In this document: positions 26,761 to 34,822 of the stretch, piece after piece
Layout: every line of letters begins with the position of its first letter
Position numbering within the stretch: the first letter of the stretch is position 1
Assembly: GCF_900105215.1 (NCBI RefSeq)
Contig: NZ_FOIP01000002.1
Location: 124,001-188,000 of the forward strand
Length of the DNA: 64,000 bases
Direction of reading: 5' to 3'
Source: Lacrimispora sphenoides
GTDB lineage: Bacteria; Bacillota; Clostridia; Lachnospirales; Lachnospiraceae
Translations under genes and position numbers: made by a program
The notes under the pieces: model-generated
The model's database searches: none
What the model was told of the DNA's origin: nothing
What the model saw: the letters and a program-made list of their open reading frames with translations, nothing else

Positions 26761-26780
26761 GGCGAAATTTCATATAAGTA

Positions 26781-26930
26781 TCAAACGGCGAACAGATCGT
26801 TACAAGTGCCGCATTCTAATTTTGATTGTTCTGATTCCATGTGCATGTCATTCGTTTTATTGATGTATTTATCTTCTTTATCCCCGGAAACATCGTCGGC
26901 AGCCTTAATTTCCTCATACTTTCGTTTGTA
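26781..26930 (-). pseudogene. Short coding-like fragment, unknown
   Basis: An open minus-strand frame of about 49 codons has no start codon in a good context. It is hydrophilic (DVSGDKEDKYINKTND) and ends ESEQSKLECGTCNDLFAV. The composition looks coding, and it lies directly upstream of the broken LacI fragment, but the parent family is not identified. Confidence 0.25.
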
Positions 26931-26995
26931 CTAAATAATTTCCAAGGTATCATTTGACGTGAATTTAGTGGAAAACAACCATGTCATAGCGGTGC

Positions 26996-27694
26996 CTATT
27001 TTTTTTGATATTCATAAGTGAAGTGGTAAATCATGGCCTGATGAAACTTTTCGTAATCGTGATCATAGAGGGCCTTGATAATGCGCTCATGCTTTTCAAT
27101 CGTTATCTCAATGGATTTCGAGGAGAGCTTCGTGTTGTAATATTTGTCATAAGCCCAGAAGAAATCAATGATAGAAGAGAGGAGCACATTATCCACTTTG
27201 GAAAACATGGTTTTATGGAACATGGCATCTGCTTTTGCAAATTCAATGCCCAGGGGCTTTGTTCCGCCATTATCCACACCCAGATGACTTTGCATGATGG
27301 TCACCTGTTCATTCATCCGGTCAATATCTGCCAGTCCCAGACTGTAGAAGGCTTTCTGATCAAAACCCAGCTCCAGGACATGACGCAATTCCTCAATATA
27401 ATCCTTGATCTTGCTGTCATTGGAAGCGTCTACGTGAGAAATCAGTGAAGACATGAAAAAGTCGGAGTTAAATTCTCTGATGATGATGCCGACCCCTGGC
27501 TTGGAGGTCACGACGCCGGTGATTTCCAGGGATTTGAGTGCTTCTCTGAGCACGTTCCGGCTTACCCCTAATGACTCGCAGATTTCCATTTCGGTGGGAA
27601 GCTTATCTCCTGGCTGTAGATTATGCTCCTTGATATATTGTTTGATTTCATCGTATACCTGTAAATACAGCTTTCTGGTTTTTAAATTTTTCAT
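26996..27694 (-). CDS. FadR-type GntR family regulator (HTH plus FCD domain)
   Basis: The 232-residue protein has an N-terminal GntR winged helix (LQPGDKLPTEMEICESLGVSRNVLREALKSL, split here by the usual turn) and a C-terminal FCD-like helical domain with metal-type His residues (FHKTMF, KHERIIKALYDHDY, FHQAMIYHF). It is transcribed away from the ABC transporter operon. Two copies of TTTRTANTACAAA lie in the shared gap, one before each gene. Such regulators often respond to the organic or sugar acid imported by the neighbouring genes, here perhaps sialic acid. Confidence 0.85.
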   Translation of the reverse strand: MKNLKTRKLYLQVYDEIKQYIKEHNLQPGDKLPTEMEICESLGVSRNVLREALKSLEITGVVTSKPGVGIIIREFNSDFFMSSLISHVDASNDSKIKDYIEELRHVLELGFDQKAFYSLGLADIDRMNEQVTIMQSHLGVDNGGTKPLGIEFAKADAMFHKTMFSKVDNVLLSSIIDFFWAYDKYYNTKLSSKSIEITIEKHERIIKALYDHDYEKFHQAMIYHFTYEYQKK

Positions 27695-27720
27695 AAGTCA
27701 ACGATCCATTCTTAATTATA

Positions 27721-27733
27721 TTTGTAGTACAAA
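27721..27733. promoter_or_regulatory. Candidate GntR operator, site 1
   Basis: TTTGTAGTACAAA is a near-perfect palindrome around its central base. It lies 27 bp upstream of the GntR start codon and matches a second site at 27929 (TTTATACTACAAA), giving the consensus TTTRTANTACAAA. Spacing and placement suggest autoregulation. Confidence 0.6.
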
Positions 27734-27874
27734 GTAATAACTTTCTTAAATATTATAGTTTATAAATAGAAACGTGTCAATAAAAGAAACATAAAAACTA
27801 AAATAAAAAGATTTTGAAAGAAAAATATGTGAATAATACACAAATAATAACTCGATATTCCGTGAGGTTGTTGG

Positions 27875-27903
27875 TTGACATTTTAAAAAAAGTTAATTAA
27901 ACT
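27875..27903 (+). promoter_or_regulatory. Candidate promoter of the ABC transporter operon
   Basis: TTGACA at 27875-27880 is followed after 17 bp by TAAACT at 27898-27903, a weaker -10. The second GntR site begins 25 bp downstream, where binding would block elongation or initiation. Confidence 0.5.
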
Positions 27904-27928
27904 TAAAATATCAGTTACGATTTTATAG

Positions 27929-27941
27929 TTTATACTACAAA
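27929..27941. promoter_or_regulatory. Candidate GntR operator, site 2
   Basis: TTTATACTACAAA has the same palindromic design as 27721-27733. It stands between the promoter and the ribosome site (AAAGGAAAGGGAGG) of the binding-protein gene. Confidence 0.6.
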
Positions 27942-27967
27942 GTACAAAAAGGAAAGGGAGGTTATTT

Positions 27968-29701
27968 ATGAAACAAAAAAAACTTGTAAGCATTTTATGT
28001 GCGGCATCTCTGGCAGCTTCACTTTTGATCGGCTGCAGCGGAAAACAACAGCCAGCATCAGAGACAACAGCAACCGGGGCTAAGACAGAGAATGCCAAAT
28101 CTGGGGATTCGACGGCTGGGAATCAGGGTACAGGAAGCAGTGAGGAGCTTGGGACCCCGCTTGCGGATTTAAGAGTCAGACAGGCCCTGGCTTATGCGAT
28201 TGACATGGATGCAATTGTTGAGACACTGTTTAACGGCAAAGCGGAGGCAGCAAAAAGTTTTACCGCCCCCGGGGACTGGCTGAATGCAGACATCCCTACA
28301 TATAAGTACGATCCGGAAAAGGCAAAGGAGCTTTTAAAGGAAGCTGGCTGGCCATCGGATTATACCCTTGATGTGGTATATTATTACGATGATCAGCAGA
28401 CCGTTGACCTGATGACCATCATTGGACAGTACTGGCAGGAGGTAGGGGTAAAGGCCCAGTTCAGAAAGCTGGAAGGCGATCTGGCTGCACAGCTTTGGGT
28501 ACCTCCGGTGGATCGGGTAAAGGGTCCTTCTGCAGTAAAGTGGGATTTGGCTTATGCTGCAGTGGCTGCATTGGCAGAATCCGAATTCTATAACAGATTC
28601 AGTTCGACCGCTTCCAATAACTCCACCGTTCCGAAGCAGGAGGGGCTTGACGAATTAATTGTTTCAGCCAACGGGACCATGGATACGGATGAGCAGAAAA
28701 AAGCGTTCGGTGAAATCCAGAATTATGTAGCAGAGAATGTTGTTGCACTGCCTCTTTATCATCAGGTCTGCTTTATTTATACCAGCAAAGATCTTGATAT
28801 GGCAGGGGCAGGATTCGGGAACGATCAGTTCTCATATGAGAAGCACATCCTGGATTGGAAAATCAGCCGAGATGATCGTACTTTGTATACAAATGGCGGT
28901 CCGCAGGAATTTTTCTGGTACCCATTGGTAAATCCGGGGCTCCTGATTAATACGGAACTGATTTTTGATAAGCTTATAAATGCAGATGAGAATTTAAATC
29001 CTAAGGAAGGTATGCTGGCCCAGGACTATAAGGTGAGTGAGGATTCCAAATCCATCGAGTTTACGCTTCGTGACAATTTAAAATGGCACGATGACCAACC
29101 TCTTACGGCAGAGGATGTCCAGTTTACGATTGAACTGATGCTTAAAGCTCCCGGTACCAATGCAGTTGCTTCGGAAGTCATGAAGGCAATCCATGGCGCC
29201 CAGGACTTTATTGACGGAAAAACAGATCATTTGGAAGGTATAGTGACCGATGGGAATAAGATCACGGTCAATTTTGATCAGGTTTCAGCCAATGCACTTC
29301 AGGTATTTGCCCAGTGGCCCATTCTTCCCAAACACTGCCTTGAAAAAGCAGACCCGGCGGCTCTCCAGCAGGATGGATTCTGGCAGAAACCAATTGGGTC
29401 AGGACCATACAGGGTTGATGAAGTCGTTCTGAACAATTACGCGACACTGAAAAGATGGGATGGATATTATAAGACAGGAAACGGTAATATCGAGACAATT
29501 TACATGTCTGCAAGCGGTGAAAATGATGCAAACCTCGTAAAGAATGCGGGAGCCGGCAAGATTGACTATGCTTGGTCTAAGTCTACGGATGAAGCAAAGG
29601 CGATCGAAACCATGGATCATATGAAGGTCAATACAGCAAATATCAGATATACAAGATGCTTTTTCATCAATCAGTTTCCCCATGATGCAAATATTAAGTA
29701 A
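27968..29701 (+). CDS. Circularly permuted SBP_bac_5-type substrate-binding lipoprotein
   Basis: A lipoprotein signal (lipobox LIGC, Cys23) and a Ser/Thr/Gly linker are followed at residue 67 by DLRVRQALAYAID, which in dipeptide/nickel-type binding proteins lies in the C-terminal half. That half runs to about residue 300. It is then joined to what is normally the N-terminal half: ILDWKISRDDRTLYT, KWHDDQPLTAEDVQF (Trp373), GSGPYRVDEV and LKRWDGYY. The protein ends at FFINQFPHDANIK, the segment that usually precedes DLRVRQAL. At 577 residues the length is normal, so order is changed but nothing seems lost. It is the binding protein of the importer below. Confidence 0.85.
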   Translation: MKQKKLVSILCAASLAASLLIGCSGKQQPASETTATGAKTENAKSGDSTAGNQGTGSSEELGTPLADLRVRQALAYAIDMDAIVETLFNGKAEAAKSFTAPGDWLNADIPTYKYDPEKAKELLKEAGWPSDYTLDVVYYYDDQQTVDLMTIIGQYWQEVGVKAQFRKLEGDLAAQLWVPPVDRVKGPSAVKWDLAYAAVAALAESEFYNRFSSTASNNSTVPKQEGLDELIVSANGTMDTDEQKKAFGEIQNYVAENVVALPLYHQVCFIYTSKDLDMAGAGFGNDQFSYEKHILDWKISRDDRTLYTNGGPQEFFWYPLVNPGLLINTELIFDKLINADENLNPKEGMLAQDYKVSEDSKSIEFTLRDNLKWHDDQPLTAEDVQFTIELMLKAPGTNAVASEVMKAIHGAQDFIDGKTDHLEGIVTDGNKITVNFDQVSANALQVFAQWPILPKHCLEKADPAALQQDGFWQKPIGSGPYRVDEVVLNNYATLKRWDGYYKTGNGNIETIYMSASGENDANLVKNAGAGKIDYAWSKSTDEAKAIETMDHMKVNTANIRYTRCFFINQFPHDANIK

Positions 29702-29769
29702 TCTCTCATTGATAAAGCATATAAACGGTGGATCAGCCAGGGTTCACCGTTTATAACAGGAGGAATTAA

Positions 29770-30729
29770 ATGGCTACTTATACAATCAGAAAGATTTTAT
29801 CCTTAATTCCAATGATGCTAGTCATCAGCTTTCTCATTTATTTGGGAATTGAACTGATGCCAGGTGATGCGGTTGATTTCCTGATTCCGCCGGATGCGCT
29901 TTCCACGATGTCGGCGGAACAGCTTGATCAGATGAGAAACTCTCTTGGCTTAAATGATCCGTTTGTAATCCGGTACGTTAAATGGCTGACGGGCATCCTG
30001 CACGGTGACTTTGGTTACTCCCTGCAGTCGGGGGTACCTGTTGCGGAAATTATGAGAAATCATATTTCGGCAACGATTGAATTATCCGTAGCAGCTCTGA
30101 TCATGTCTTCCGTATTCGGTATTCTTCTGGGTGTGATCAGTGCCCTGAAAAAGGGAAGTGTATTGGATCATATCCTGGACGTCGTGGGTATGATCGGTGT
30201 GGCGATCCCACAATTTTTATTCGGCCTCATTTGTATCAATACATTGGCTCTGCATCACAACATACTCCCGGTAGGAGGGCGGATGGCTTATGCAGGGCAG
30301 AGCTTCATACAGAGATTACCGTATTTAATCCTGCCGGCTACGGTCCTGGGCTTTTCCATGACAGCCGGTGTTATGCGGTATGCGCGGGGCAGCATGTTAG
30401 AATCCATGGGCAGGGATTATATGAAGACCGCAAGATCAAAGGGAATCCCGGAGTGGAGGGTGAATCTCCTGCACGGTCTCAGGGCGGCGGTGACCCCTGT
30501 TGTGGTATTGATCGGATTCCGGCTGCCCATGCTGATCGGCGGAGCGGTTGTTGTGGAGGAGGTATTCCAGTGGCCTGGAATCGGCGGTCTGTTCATCAAG
30601 GCCGTGCGGGCGCAGAACACTCCCCTTGTCATGATGATCGGATTTTTCTCCGTACTGATCGTTCTGGTATCAAGCATTTTGGTTGATTTAGTAACCGCAA
30701 TGCTGGATCCCCGGATAAAACTGAGTTAG
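29770..30729 (+). CDS. Dipeptide/nickel-type ABC transporter permease (DppB family)
   Basis: The 319-residue protein has the family's six transmembrane segments. Its C-terminal cytoplasmic signature is ARSKGIPEWRVNLLHGLRAAVTP, broken here at the normal EAA turn, and the usual VVEEVFQWPGIGGL follows. The N-terminal MLVISFLIYLGIELMPGDAVDF is typical of DppB-like subunits. It starts 68 bp after the binding-protein gene, with AACAGGAGGAATTAA upstream, and pairs with the next gene's permease. Confidence 0.9.
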   Translation: MATYTIRKILSLIPMMLVISFLIYLGIELMPGDAVDFLIPPDALSTMSAEQLDQMRNSLGLNDPFVIRYVKWLTGILHGDFGYSLQSGVPVAEIMRNHISATIELSVAALIMSSVFGILLGVISALKKGSVLDHILDVVGMIGVAIPQFLFGLICINTLALHHNILPVGGRMAYAGQSFIQRLPYLILPATVLGFSMTAGVMRYARGSMLESMGRDYMKTARSKGIPEWRVNLLHGLRAAVTPVVVLIGFRLPMLIGGAVVVEEVFQWPGIGGLFIKAVRAQNTPLVMMIGFFSVLIVLVSSILVDLVTAMLDPRIKLS

Positions 30730-30742
30730 GAGGTATGGATCT

Positions 30743-31651
30743 ATGAGTGCATTAGAGAAAAAAATGGATCGGATCCTTGCTCAGGAGGAATCCGGGAGAC
30801 CAAAGAAACGATTGAAAAGCAGGGTGTTAAGGAAAATGCTTGCCAATAAACTATCCATTGCAGGTCTTATTATTTTTATCGTTATCTTTTTTATCTGCAT
30901 TGCAGCACCCCTTATCACGTCCTATTCATCGACAAAGATTGATTTAAGGAGCATCCTGCAGGCACCGTCAGCGAAACACATTCTTGGCACGGATAAAATC
31001 GGTCGTGACATTTTTGCACGAATCCTGTACGGGGGCAGAATTTCCATTGCAGTAGGCCTTGGATCTGCGCTGATTGCCACGCTGTTCGGTGTTTCCCTGG
31101 GCACAATCGCAGGTTATAAAGGAGGGATGGCAGACGGGATTGTCATGAAGATTTCAGAGATCTTAATGGCATTTCCCCAGATGATAATGGTACTGATCCT
31201 TGTAACAATAACCGGGCAGAGCCTTTGGAATCTGATTTTTATATTTTCCATAACCGGCTGGCCATCCATGTACCGAATGGCCAGATCCCAGATGCTTTCC
31301 CTTCGGGAGGAGGAATATGTCCAGGCCTTAAAGGCATTTGGCATAGGATCCATGAGAATTGCTTTTTTTCATATGCTGCCTAACGCGATTGGTCCTATTT
31401 TTGTTAACATAACATTGTCGACGGCTATGTTCATTCTTCAGGAGACATCACTTAGTTTCTTGGGGCTGGGTGTTCCGCTGGAGGTAGCTACCTGGGGAAA
31501 TATATTGAATGCGGCGCAGGATATCATGATACTTAGGGAGGCTTGGTGGGTCTGGGTACCTACGGGTGTTGTGGTAACCCTGTTTGTTATCAGCATCAAC
31601 TTTATCGGCGATGGCTTAAGAGATGCAGCAGATCCGTCTCAGATTGGTTAA
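30743..31651 (+). CDS. Dipeptide/nickel-type ABC transporter permease (DppC family)
   Basis: The 302-residue protein has a cytoplasmic N-terminus, a first membrane segment (about 37-58), the DppC motif HILGTDKIGRDIFARILYGG, and a C-terminal EAA-like loop (YVQALKAFGIGSMRIAFFHMLPN) shortened here only by description. It starts 13 bp after DppB-like and is followed by the ATPase gene, a standard importer order. The substrate is not shown by the sequence. Confidence 0.9.
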   Translation: MSALEKKMDRILAQEESGRPKKRLKSRVLRKMLANKLSIAGLIIFIVIFFICIAAPLITSYSSTKIDLRSILQAPSAKHILGTDKIGRDIFARILYGGRISIAVGLGSALIATLFGVSLGTIAGYKGGMADGIVMKISEILMAFPQMIMVLILVTITGQSLWNLIFIFSITGWPSMYRMARSQMLSLREEEYVQALKAFGIGSMRIAFFHMLPNAIGPIFVNITLSTAMFILQETSLSFLGLGVPLEVATWGNILNAAQDIMILREAWWVWVPTGVVVTLFVISINFIGDGLRDAADPSQIG

Positions 31652-31664
31652 GGAGGAAGGTCAG

Positions 31665-32684
31665 ATGAGTCATGATACGGTAGTAAGTGTAAAAAACCTC
31701 CATGTGAACTTTTACAACAATGATCGCTGTAATCAAGTAATCAGAGGAATTAACTTTGATTTAAAAAAGCGAAGGATTCTGTGTATCGTAGGAGAGAGCG
31801 GATGCGGGAAATCGGTCACAGCTAATTCCATTATGGGACTGCTTCCGGATCTCTCCAGGATTGAAAAAGGCGAAATTCACTTTTATAACGATGACAAGGA
31901 TATCCGGATCGATCAGCTAAAGAGAAAAGGAAGTGAAATGCGTAAGATCCGGGGAAATGGTATTTCCATGATATTCCAGGATCCTATGACGGCGTTGAAT
32001 CCGGTATTAACCGTAGGATATCAAATTAATGAAGCACTTCTGTCTCATGGGAGAGCGAAAAACAGAGAGGAAGCTACAAGGGCCTCTATCGGGCTTTTGA
32101 GGGAGATGGGGATTCCTTTGCCTGAAAAGCGGTTTTATGAGTACCCTCATCAGTTTTCCGGAGGGATGTGCCAGCGCGCGATGATCGCCATGGCAATGAG
32201 CTGCAGGCCCAGAGTGCTGATTGCGGATGAACCGACTACGGCCCTGGATGTCACAATTCAGGCTCAGATATTCGAATTGATGCTGGATCTGAAAAATAAC
32301 AATGACACCGCGATACTGTTGATCACCCATGATATGGGGGTGGTGGCCGAACTTGCAGATGATGTTGCGGTAATGTATATGGGGAATATCATAGAGAGCG
32401 GAGATGCCAGATCAGTTCTGACAGAGCCATCCCACCCCTATACAAAAGCACTGTTAAATTCCATCCCTGTTCTGGGACGGGGAAAAACGCAGAAGCTTGA
32501 GCCCATCAAAGGTTCTACTCCTGATCCCTATAACCGGCCGTCAGGCTGTCAATTTGCTCCCAGATGTCCATATGCAGCACCGGTATGCAAGGAACGGCTT
32601 CCGGATGAGCGCCTGATTGCTCCCGGGCATATGTGCCGGTGCTGCCATGACCGTTTAAAAGAGGAGGGTCAGCATCATGAATGA
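31665..32684 (+). CDS. Dipeptide/nickel-type ABC transporter ATPase (DppD family)
   Basis: I chose the ATG at 31665, behind TAAGGAGGAAGGTC, because the longer frame runs back into the permease gene. The 339-residue protein has a Walker A (GESGCGKS), the signature [10 protein letters not shown], a Walker B ([12 protein letters not shown]) and the C-terminal oligopeptide-type Cys cluster ([14 protein letters not shown]) seen in DppD/OppD. It powers the importer with the DppF-like ATPase whose gene overlaps its 3' end by 8 bp. Confidence 0.9.
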   Translation: MSHDTVVSVKNLHVNFYNNDRCNQVIRGINFDLKKRRILCIVGESGCGKSVTANSIMGLLPDLSRIEKGEIHFYNDDKDIRIDQLKRKGSEMRKIRGNGISMIFQDPMTALNPVLTVGYQINEALLSHGRAKNREEATRASIGLLREMGIPLPEKRFYEYPHQFSGGMCQRAMIAMAMSCRPRVLIADEPTTALDVTIQAQIFELMLDLKNNNDTAILLITHDMGVVAELADDVAVMYMGNIIESGDARSVLTEPSHPYTKALLNSIPVLGRGKTQKLEPIKGSTPDPYNRPSGCQFAPRCPYAAPVCKERLPDERLIAPGHMCRCCHDRLKEEGQHHE

Positions 32685-33690
32685 GAATAAGGAGAGGAAA
32701 GAAATACTCATCTCTGTGAGGGGATTAAAGACCTACTACCCGGTCAGGAAAGGGATATTTAAAAAGACTGCCGGTTATGTAAAGGCGGTGGATCACGTGG
32801 ATCTGGATATTTACAGAGGGGAGATCCTCGGGGTCGTAGGGGAATCGGGCTGTGGGAAAACCACATTGGGGAAAAGCATATTGCAGCTGATCAGGCCGTT
32901 TTCAGGAGAAGTGATCTACCATTTCCCAGAAGGGGAGAAGGATATTACAAAGGTGCCGAAAAAGGAACTGGATGATGCACGTAAAAAGATGCAGATCGTT
33001 TTCCAGAATCCATATTCATCTCTAAATCCCTCTTTCACCATATTTGGTACGATGCAGGAACCGTTGATCCGGTTTGGAATGAAAAACAAAAAGGAAAGAC
33101 GGGAGAAGATTGCAAAACTTCTGGAGGAGGTAAATCTTCCTAAGGAGTATATGGAACGGTATCCCAATGAGTTCTCCGGAGGACAGAGGCAGCGGATTGG
33201 CATTGCAAGAGCGCTTTCCGTGGATCCTGAGTTTATTGTATGTGACGAAGCGGTATCTGCGCTGGATGTTTCCATTCAGGCCCAGGTTTTACAGCTCCTA
33301 AAGGAATTAAAGGAAAAGAAGAGTCTGACCTATATGTTCATAACTCATGATCTGTCTGTAGTTGAGTATATCAGTGATCGCATTGCGGTAATGTATCTGG
33401 GACATATTGTGGAAATGGCAGAGACCCAGGAGATTTTTGAGAATACCCTGCATCCATATACGGAAGCTCTGTTGAGCGCTATTCCGATAGCTGATATTAA
33501 CAGGCGGCGTAAGAGGATCCCGCTTCAGGGAGATGTCCCAAGTCCGGTGGATCCACCCGGTGGCTGCCCCTTTCATCCCCGCTGCCCCAAATGCACCCCG
33601 CGCTGCAGGACAGAAATTCCCAAAGCGCACAGAATCGAAAATAACGGCCATGAGCATCTGGTATGCTGTCATCTGGCCGAAAATTTATAA
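32677..33690 (+). CDS. Dipeptide/nickel-type ABC transporter ATPase (DppF family)
   Basis: The 337-residue protein carries Walker A GESGCGKT, the signature FSGGQRQRIG, Walker B IVCDEAVSALD and a C-terminal CPFHPRCPKCTPRC cluster. The Asp-Glu-Ala at Walker B is usual for many DppF proteins. The start overlaps the preceding gene, with GAGGAGGGTCAGC upstream, so the two ATPases are coupled. The next gene follows 14 bp later. Confidence 0.9.
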   Translation: MNENKERKEILISVRGLKTYYPVRKGIFKKTAGYVKAVDHVDLDIYRGEILGVVGESGCGKTTLGKSILQLIRPFSGEVIYHFPEGEKDITKVPKKELDDARKKMQIVFQNPYSSLNPSFTIFGTMQEPLIRFGMKNKKERREKIAKLLEEVNLPKEYMERYPNEFSGGQRQRIGIARALSVDPEFIVCDEAVSALDVSIQAQVLQLLKELKEKKSLTYMFITHDLSVVEYISDRIAVMYLGHIVEMAETQEIFENTLHPYTEALLSAIPIADINRRRKRIPLQGDVPSPVDPPGGCPFHPRCPKCTPRCRTEIPKAHRIENNGHEHLVCCHLAENL

Positions 33691-33704
33691 ATCTGGAGGT
33701 TAAA

Positions 33705-34628
33705 ATGAGTAAATTTCAAATTACGGATATTAAAGGAGTCATTCCTGCAACCATGGCATTTTTTGATGAAAAAGAAAATATCGACGAAGCCTGTACAAGA
33801 GATATGACAGAATTTATGATTGGGGCAGGGGTAAATGGGTTTTATTTAACCGGAAGTACAGGAGAATGTTTTACCATGACACCGGAAGAAAGAAACCGTG
33901 TGGTGGATATCGTCATCGATCAGGTAAAAGGAAGGGTACCGGTGATCGTTCACGTTGGGGATATCGGAACCAGAAAGAGCATAGGTCTGGCAGAGCATGC
34001 AGAGGCAGCAGGTGCAGATGCCATTTCATCGGTTCCTCCTTTCTATTGGAAGTTTTCAAAAGAAGATATTTATCATTATTATAAGGATATTGCAGCATCC
34101 ACCAGCCTTCCGATGATTGTTTATAACATTCAACTGGCAGGAATCATGGACAAAGATCTGATCCTTAAAATCGCTGAGATCGATCATGTAAAAGGACTGA
34201 AATATACCGCCAGAAGCCATGACGAGATGGGCTCTTTAAAAGAGATACTTGGAAAGGATTTCATGATCTATTCAGGGTGCGATGAGATGGCATTTTCCGG
34301 ACTGTGTTTTGGAGCGGATGGGCTTATCGGTTCCTTCTATAATGTTATCCCGGAAATTTACGAAAAAATATATCAGTGTGTTCAAAACAGCGATATCCCG
34401 GGAGGCATCCGGCTGCAGCGGATTGCAGATGAATTTATCTTTGCCTGTCTTCAATATGATTTCCCATCCTGTGTACATAACCTGATGAGATGGAGAGGAC
34501 TTAAAGGAGGATATTCCAGGCGGCCGTTCTATAATTATAAGGATGAGGAGCTTGCCGGTTTAAAAATAGAATTAAGGCAGATCAGGGAAAAGTATCAGGC
34601 CAAGGAACTGGAAATGTTCCGTTTTTAG
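33705..34628 (+). CDS. N-acetylneuraminate lyase-like aldolase (DapA/NAL family)
   Basis: I chose the ATG at 33705 behind TCTGGAGGTTAAA. The 307-residue protein has the DHDPS/NAL barrel: GSTGE at residues 50-54 (the Ser-Thr spelling of NAL), VYNIQ with Tyr140, and GLKYTARS with the Schiff-base Lys166, which lines up closely with Lys165 of known sialic acid lyases. GSTGE and KYT favour NAL over dihydrodipicolinate synthase (GTTGE). It is the last gene of the transporter operon, which suggests that the imported compound is a sugar acid cut to pyruvate and an aldose. KDG-type aldolase activity is possible. Confidence 0.75.
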   Translation: MSKFQITDIKGVIPATMAFFDEKENIDEACTRDMTEFMIGAGVNGFYLTGSTGECFTMTPEERNRVVDIVIDQVKGRVPVIVHVGDIGTRKSIGLAEHAEAAGADAISSVPPFYWKFSKEDIYHYYKDIAASTSLPMIVYNIQLAGIMDKDLILKIAEIDHVKGLKYTARSHDEMGSLKEILGKDFMIYSGCDEMAFSGLCFGADGLIGSFYNVIPEIYEKIYQCVQNSDIPGGIRLQRIADEFIFACLQYDFPSCVHNLMRWRGLKGGYSRRPFYNYKDEELAGLKIELRQIREKYQAKELEMFRF

Positions 34629-34634
34629 GAGCAA

Positions 34635-34674
34635 AGACCCCCCATTTTTAATTAGCAAAAATGGGGGGTCTTTT
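34635..34674 (+). terminator. Strong rho-independent terminator
   Basis: AGACCCCCCATTTTT (34635-34649), loop AATTAGC, AAAAATGGGGGGTCT and a T run form a 15-bp perfect stem. It ends the transporter/lyase operon and separates it from the alpha-glucan locus. Confidence 0.95.
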
Positions 34675-34723
34675 GTCTGTTAGCTAAAGCATTTAATATA
34701 AAGATATTTTTATTTAAAACATA

Positions 34724-34753
34724 TTGACAAAAAAAGAAAACAGAGTATATAAT
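34724..34753 (+). promoter_or_regulatory. Sigma-A-type promoter of the alpha-glucan operon
   Basis: TTGACA (34724-34729) and TATAAT (34748-34753) are both consensus with 18 bp between. The first gene starts 70 bp downstream. Confidence 0.8.
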
Positions 34754-34787
34754 TACTATACATTATCAATAATTTTATACTGACTAC

Positions 34788-34799
34788 TTAAACGTTTCA
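34788..34799. promoter_or_regulatory. LacI/CcpA-type operator-like palindrome
   Basis: TTAAACGTTTCA has a central AAACGTTT, like many LacI-family operators. It lies 34 bp downstream of the -10, so binding there would block transcription. The LacI-type regulator at 38789 or a CcpA-like protein could bind it. Confidence 0.55.
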
Positions 34800-34822
34800 G
34801 TAAAAATCGGGGAGGTGTTTTT

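Noticed and set aside
26407..26934. Plus-strand frame of about 175 codons
   Set aside because: It is antisense to the LacI fragment, whose minus-strand translation has unmistakable family motifs.
27005..27448. Plus-strand frame of about 147 codons
   Set aside because: It lies antisense to the GntR regulator, which is full length and recognisable.
27968..29701. Fusion of two different binding proteins
   Set aside because: Each family motif occurs once, and the two halves add up to one complete protein of normal length, so permutation explains it better.
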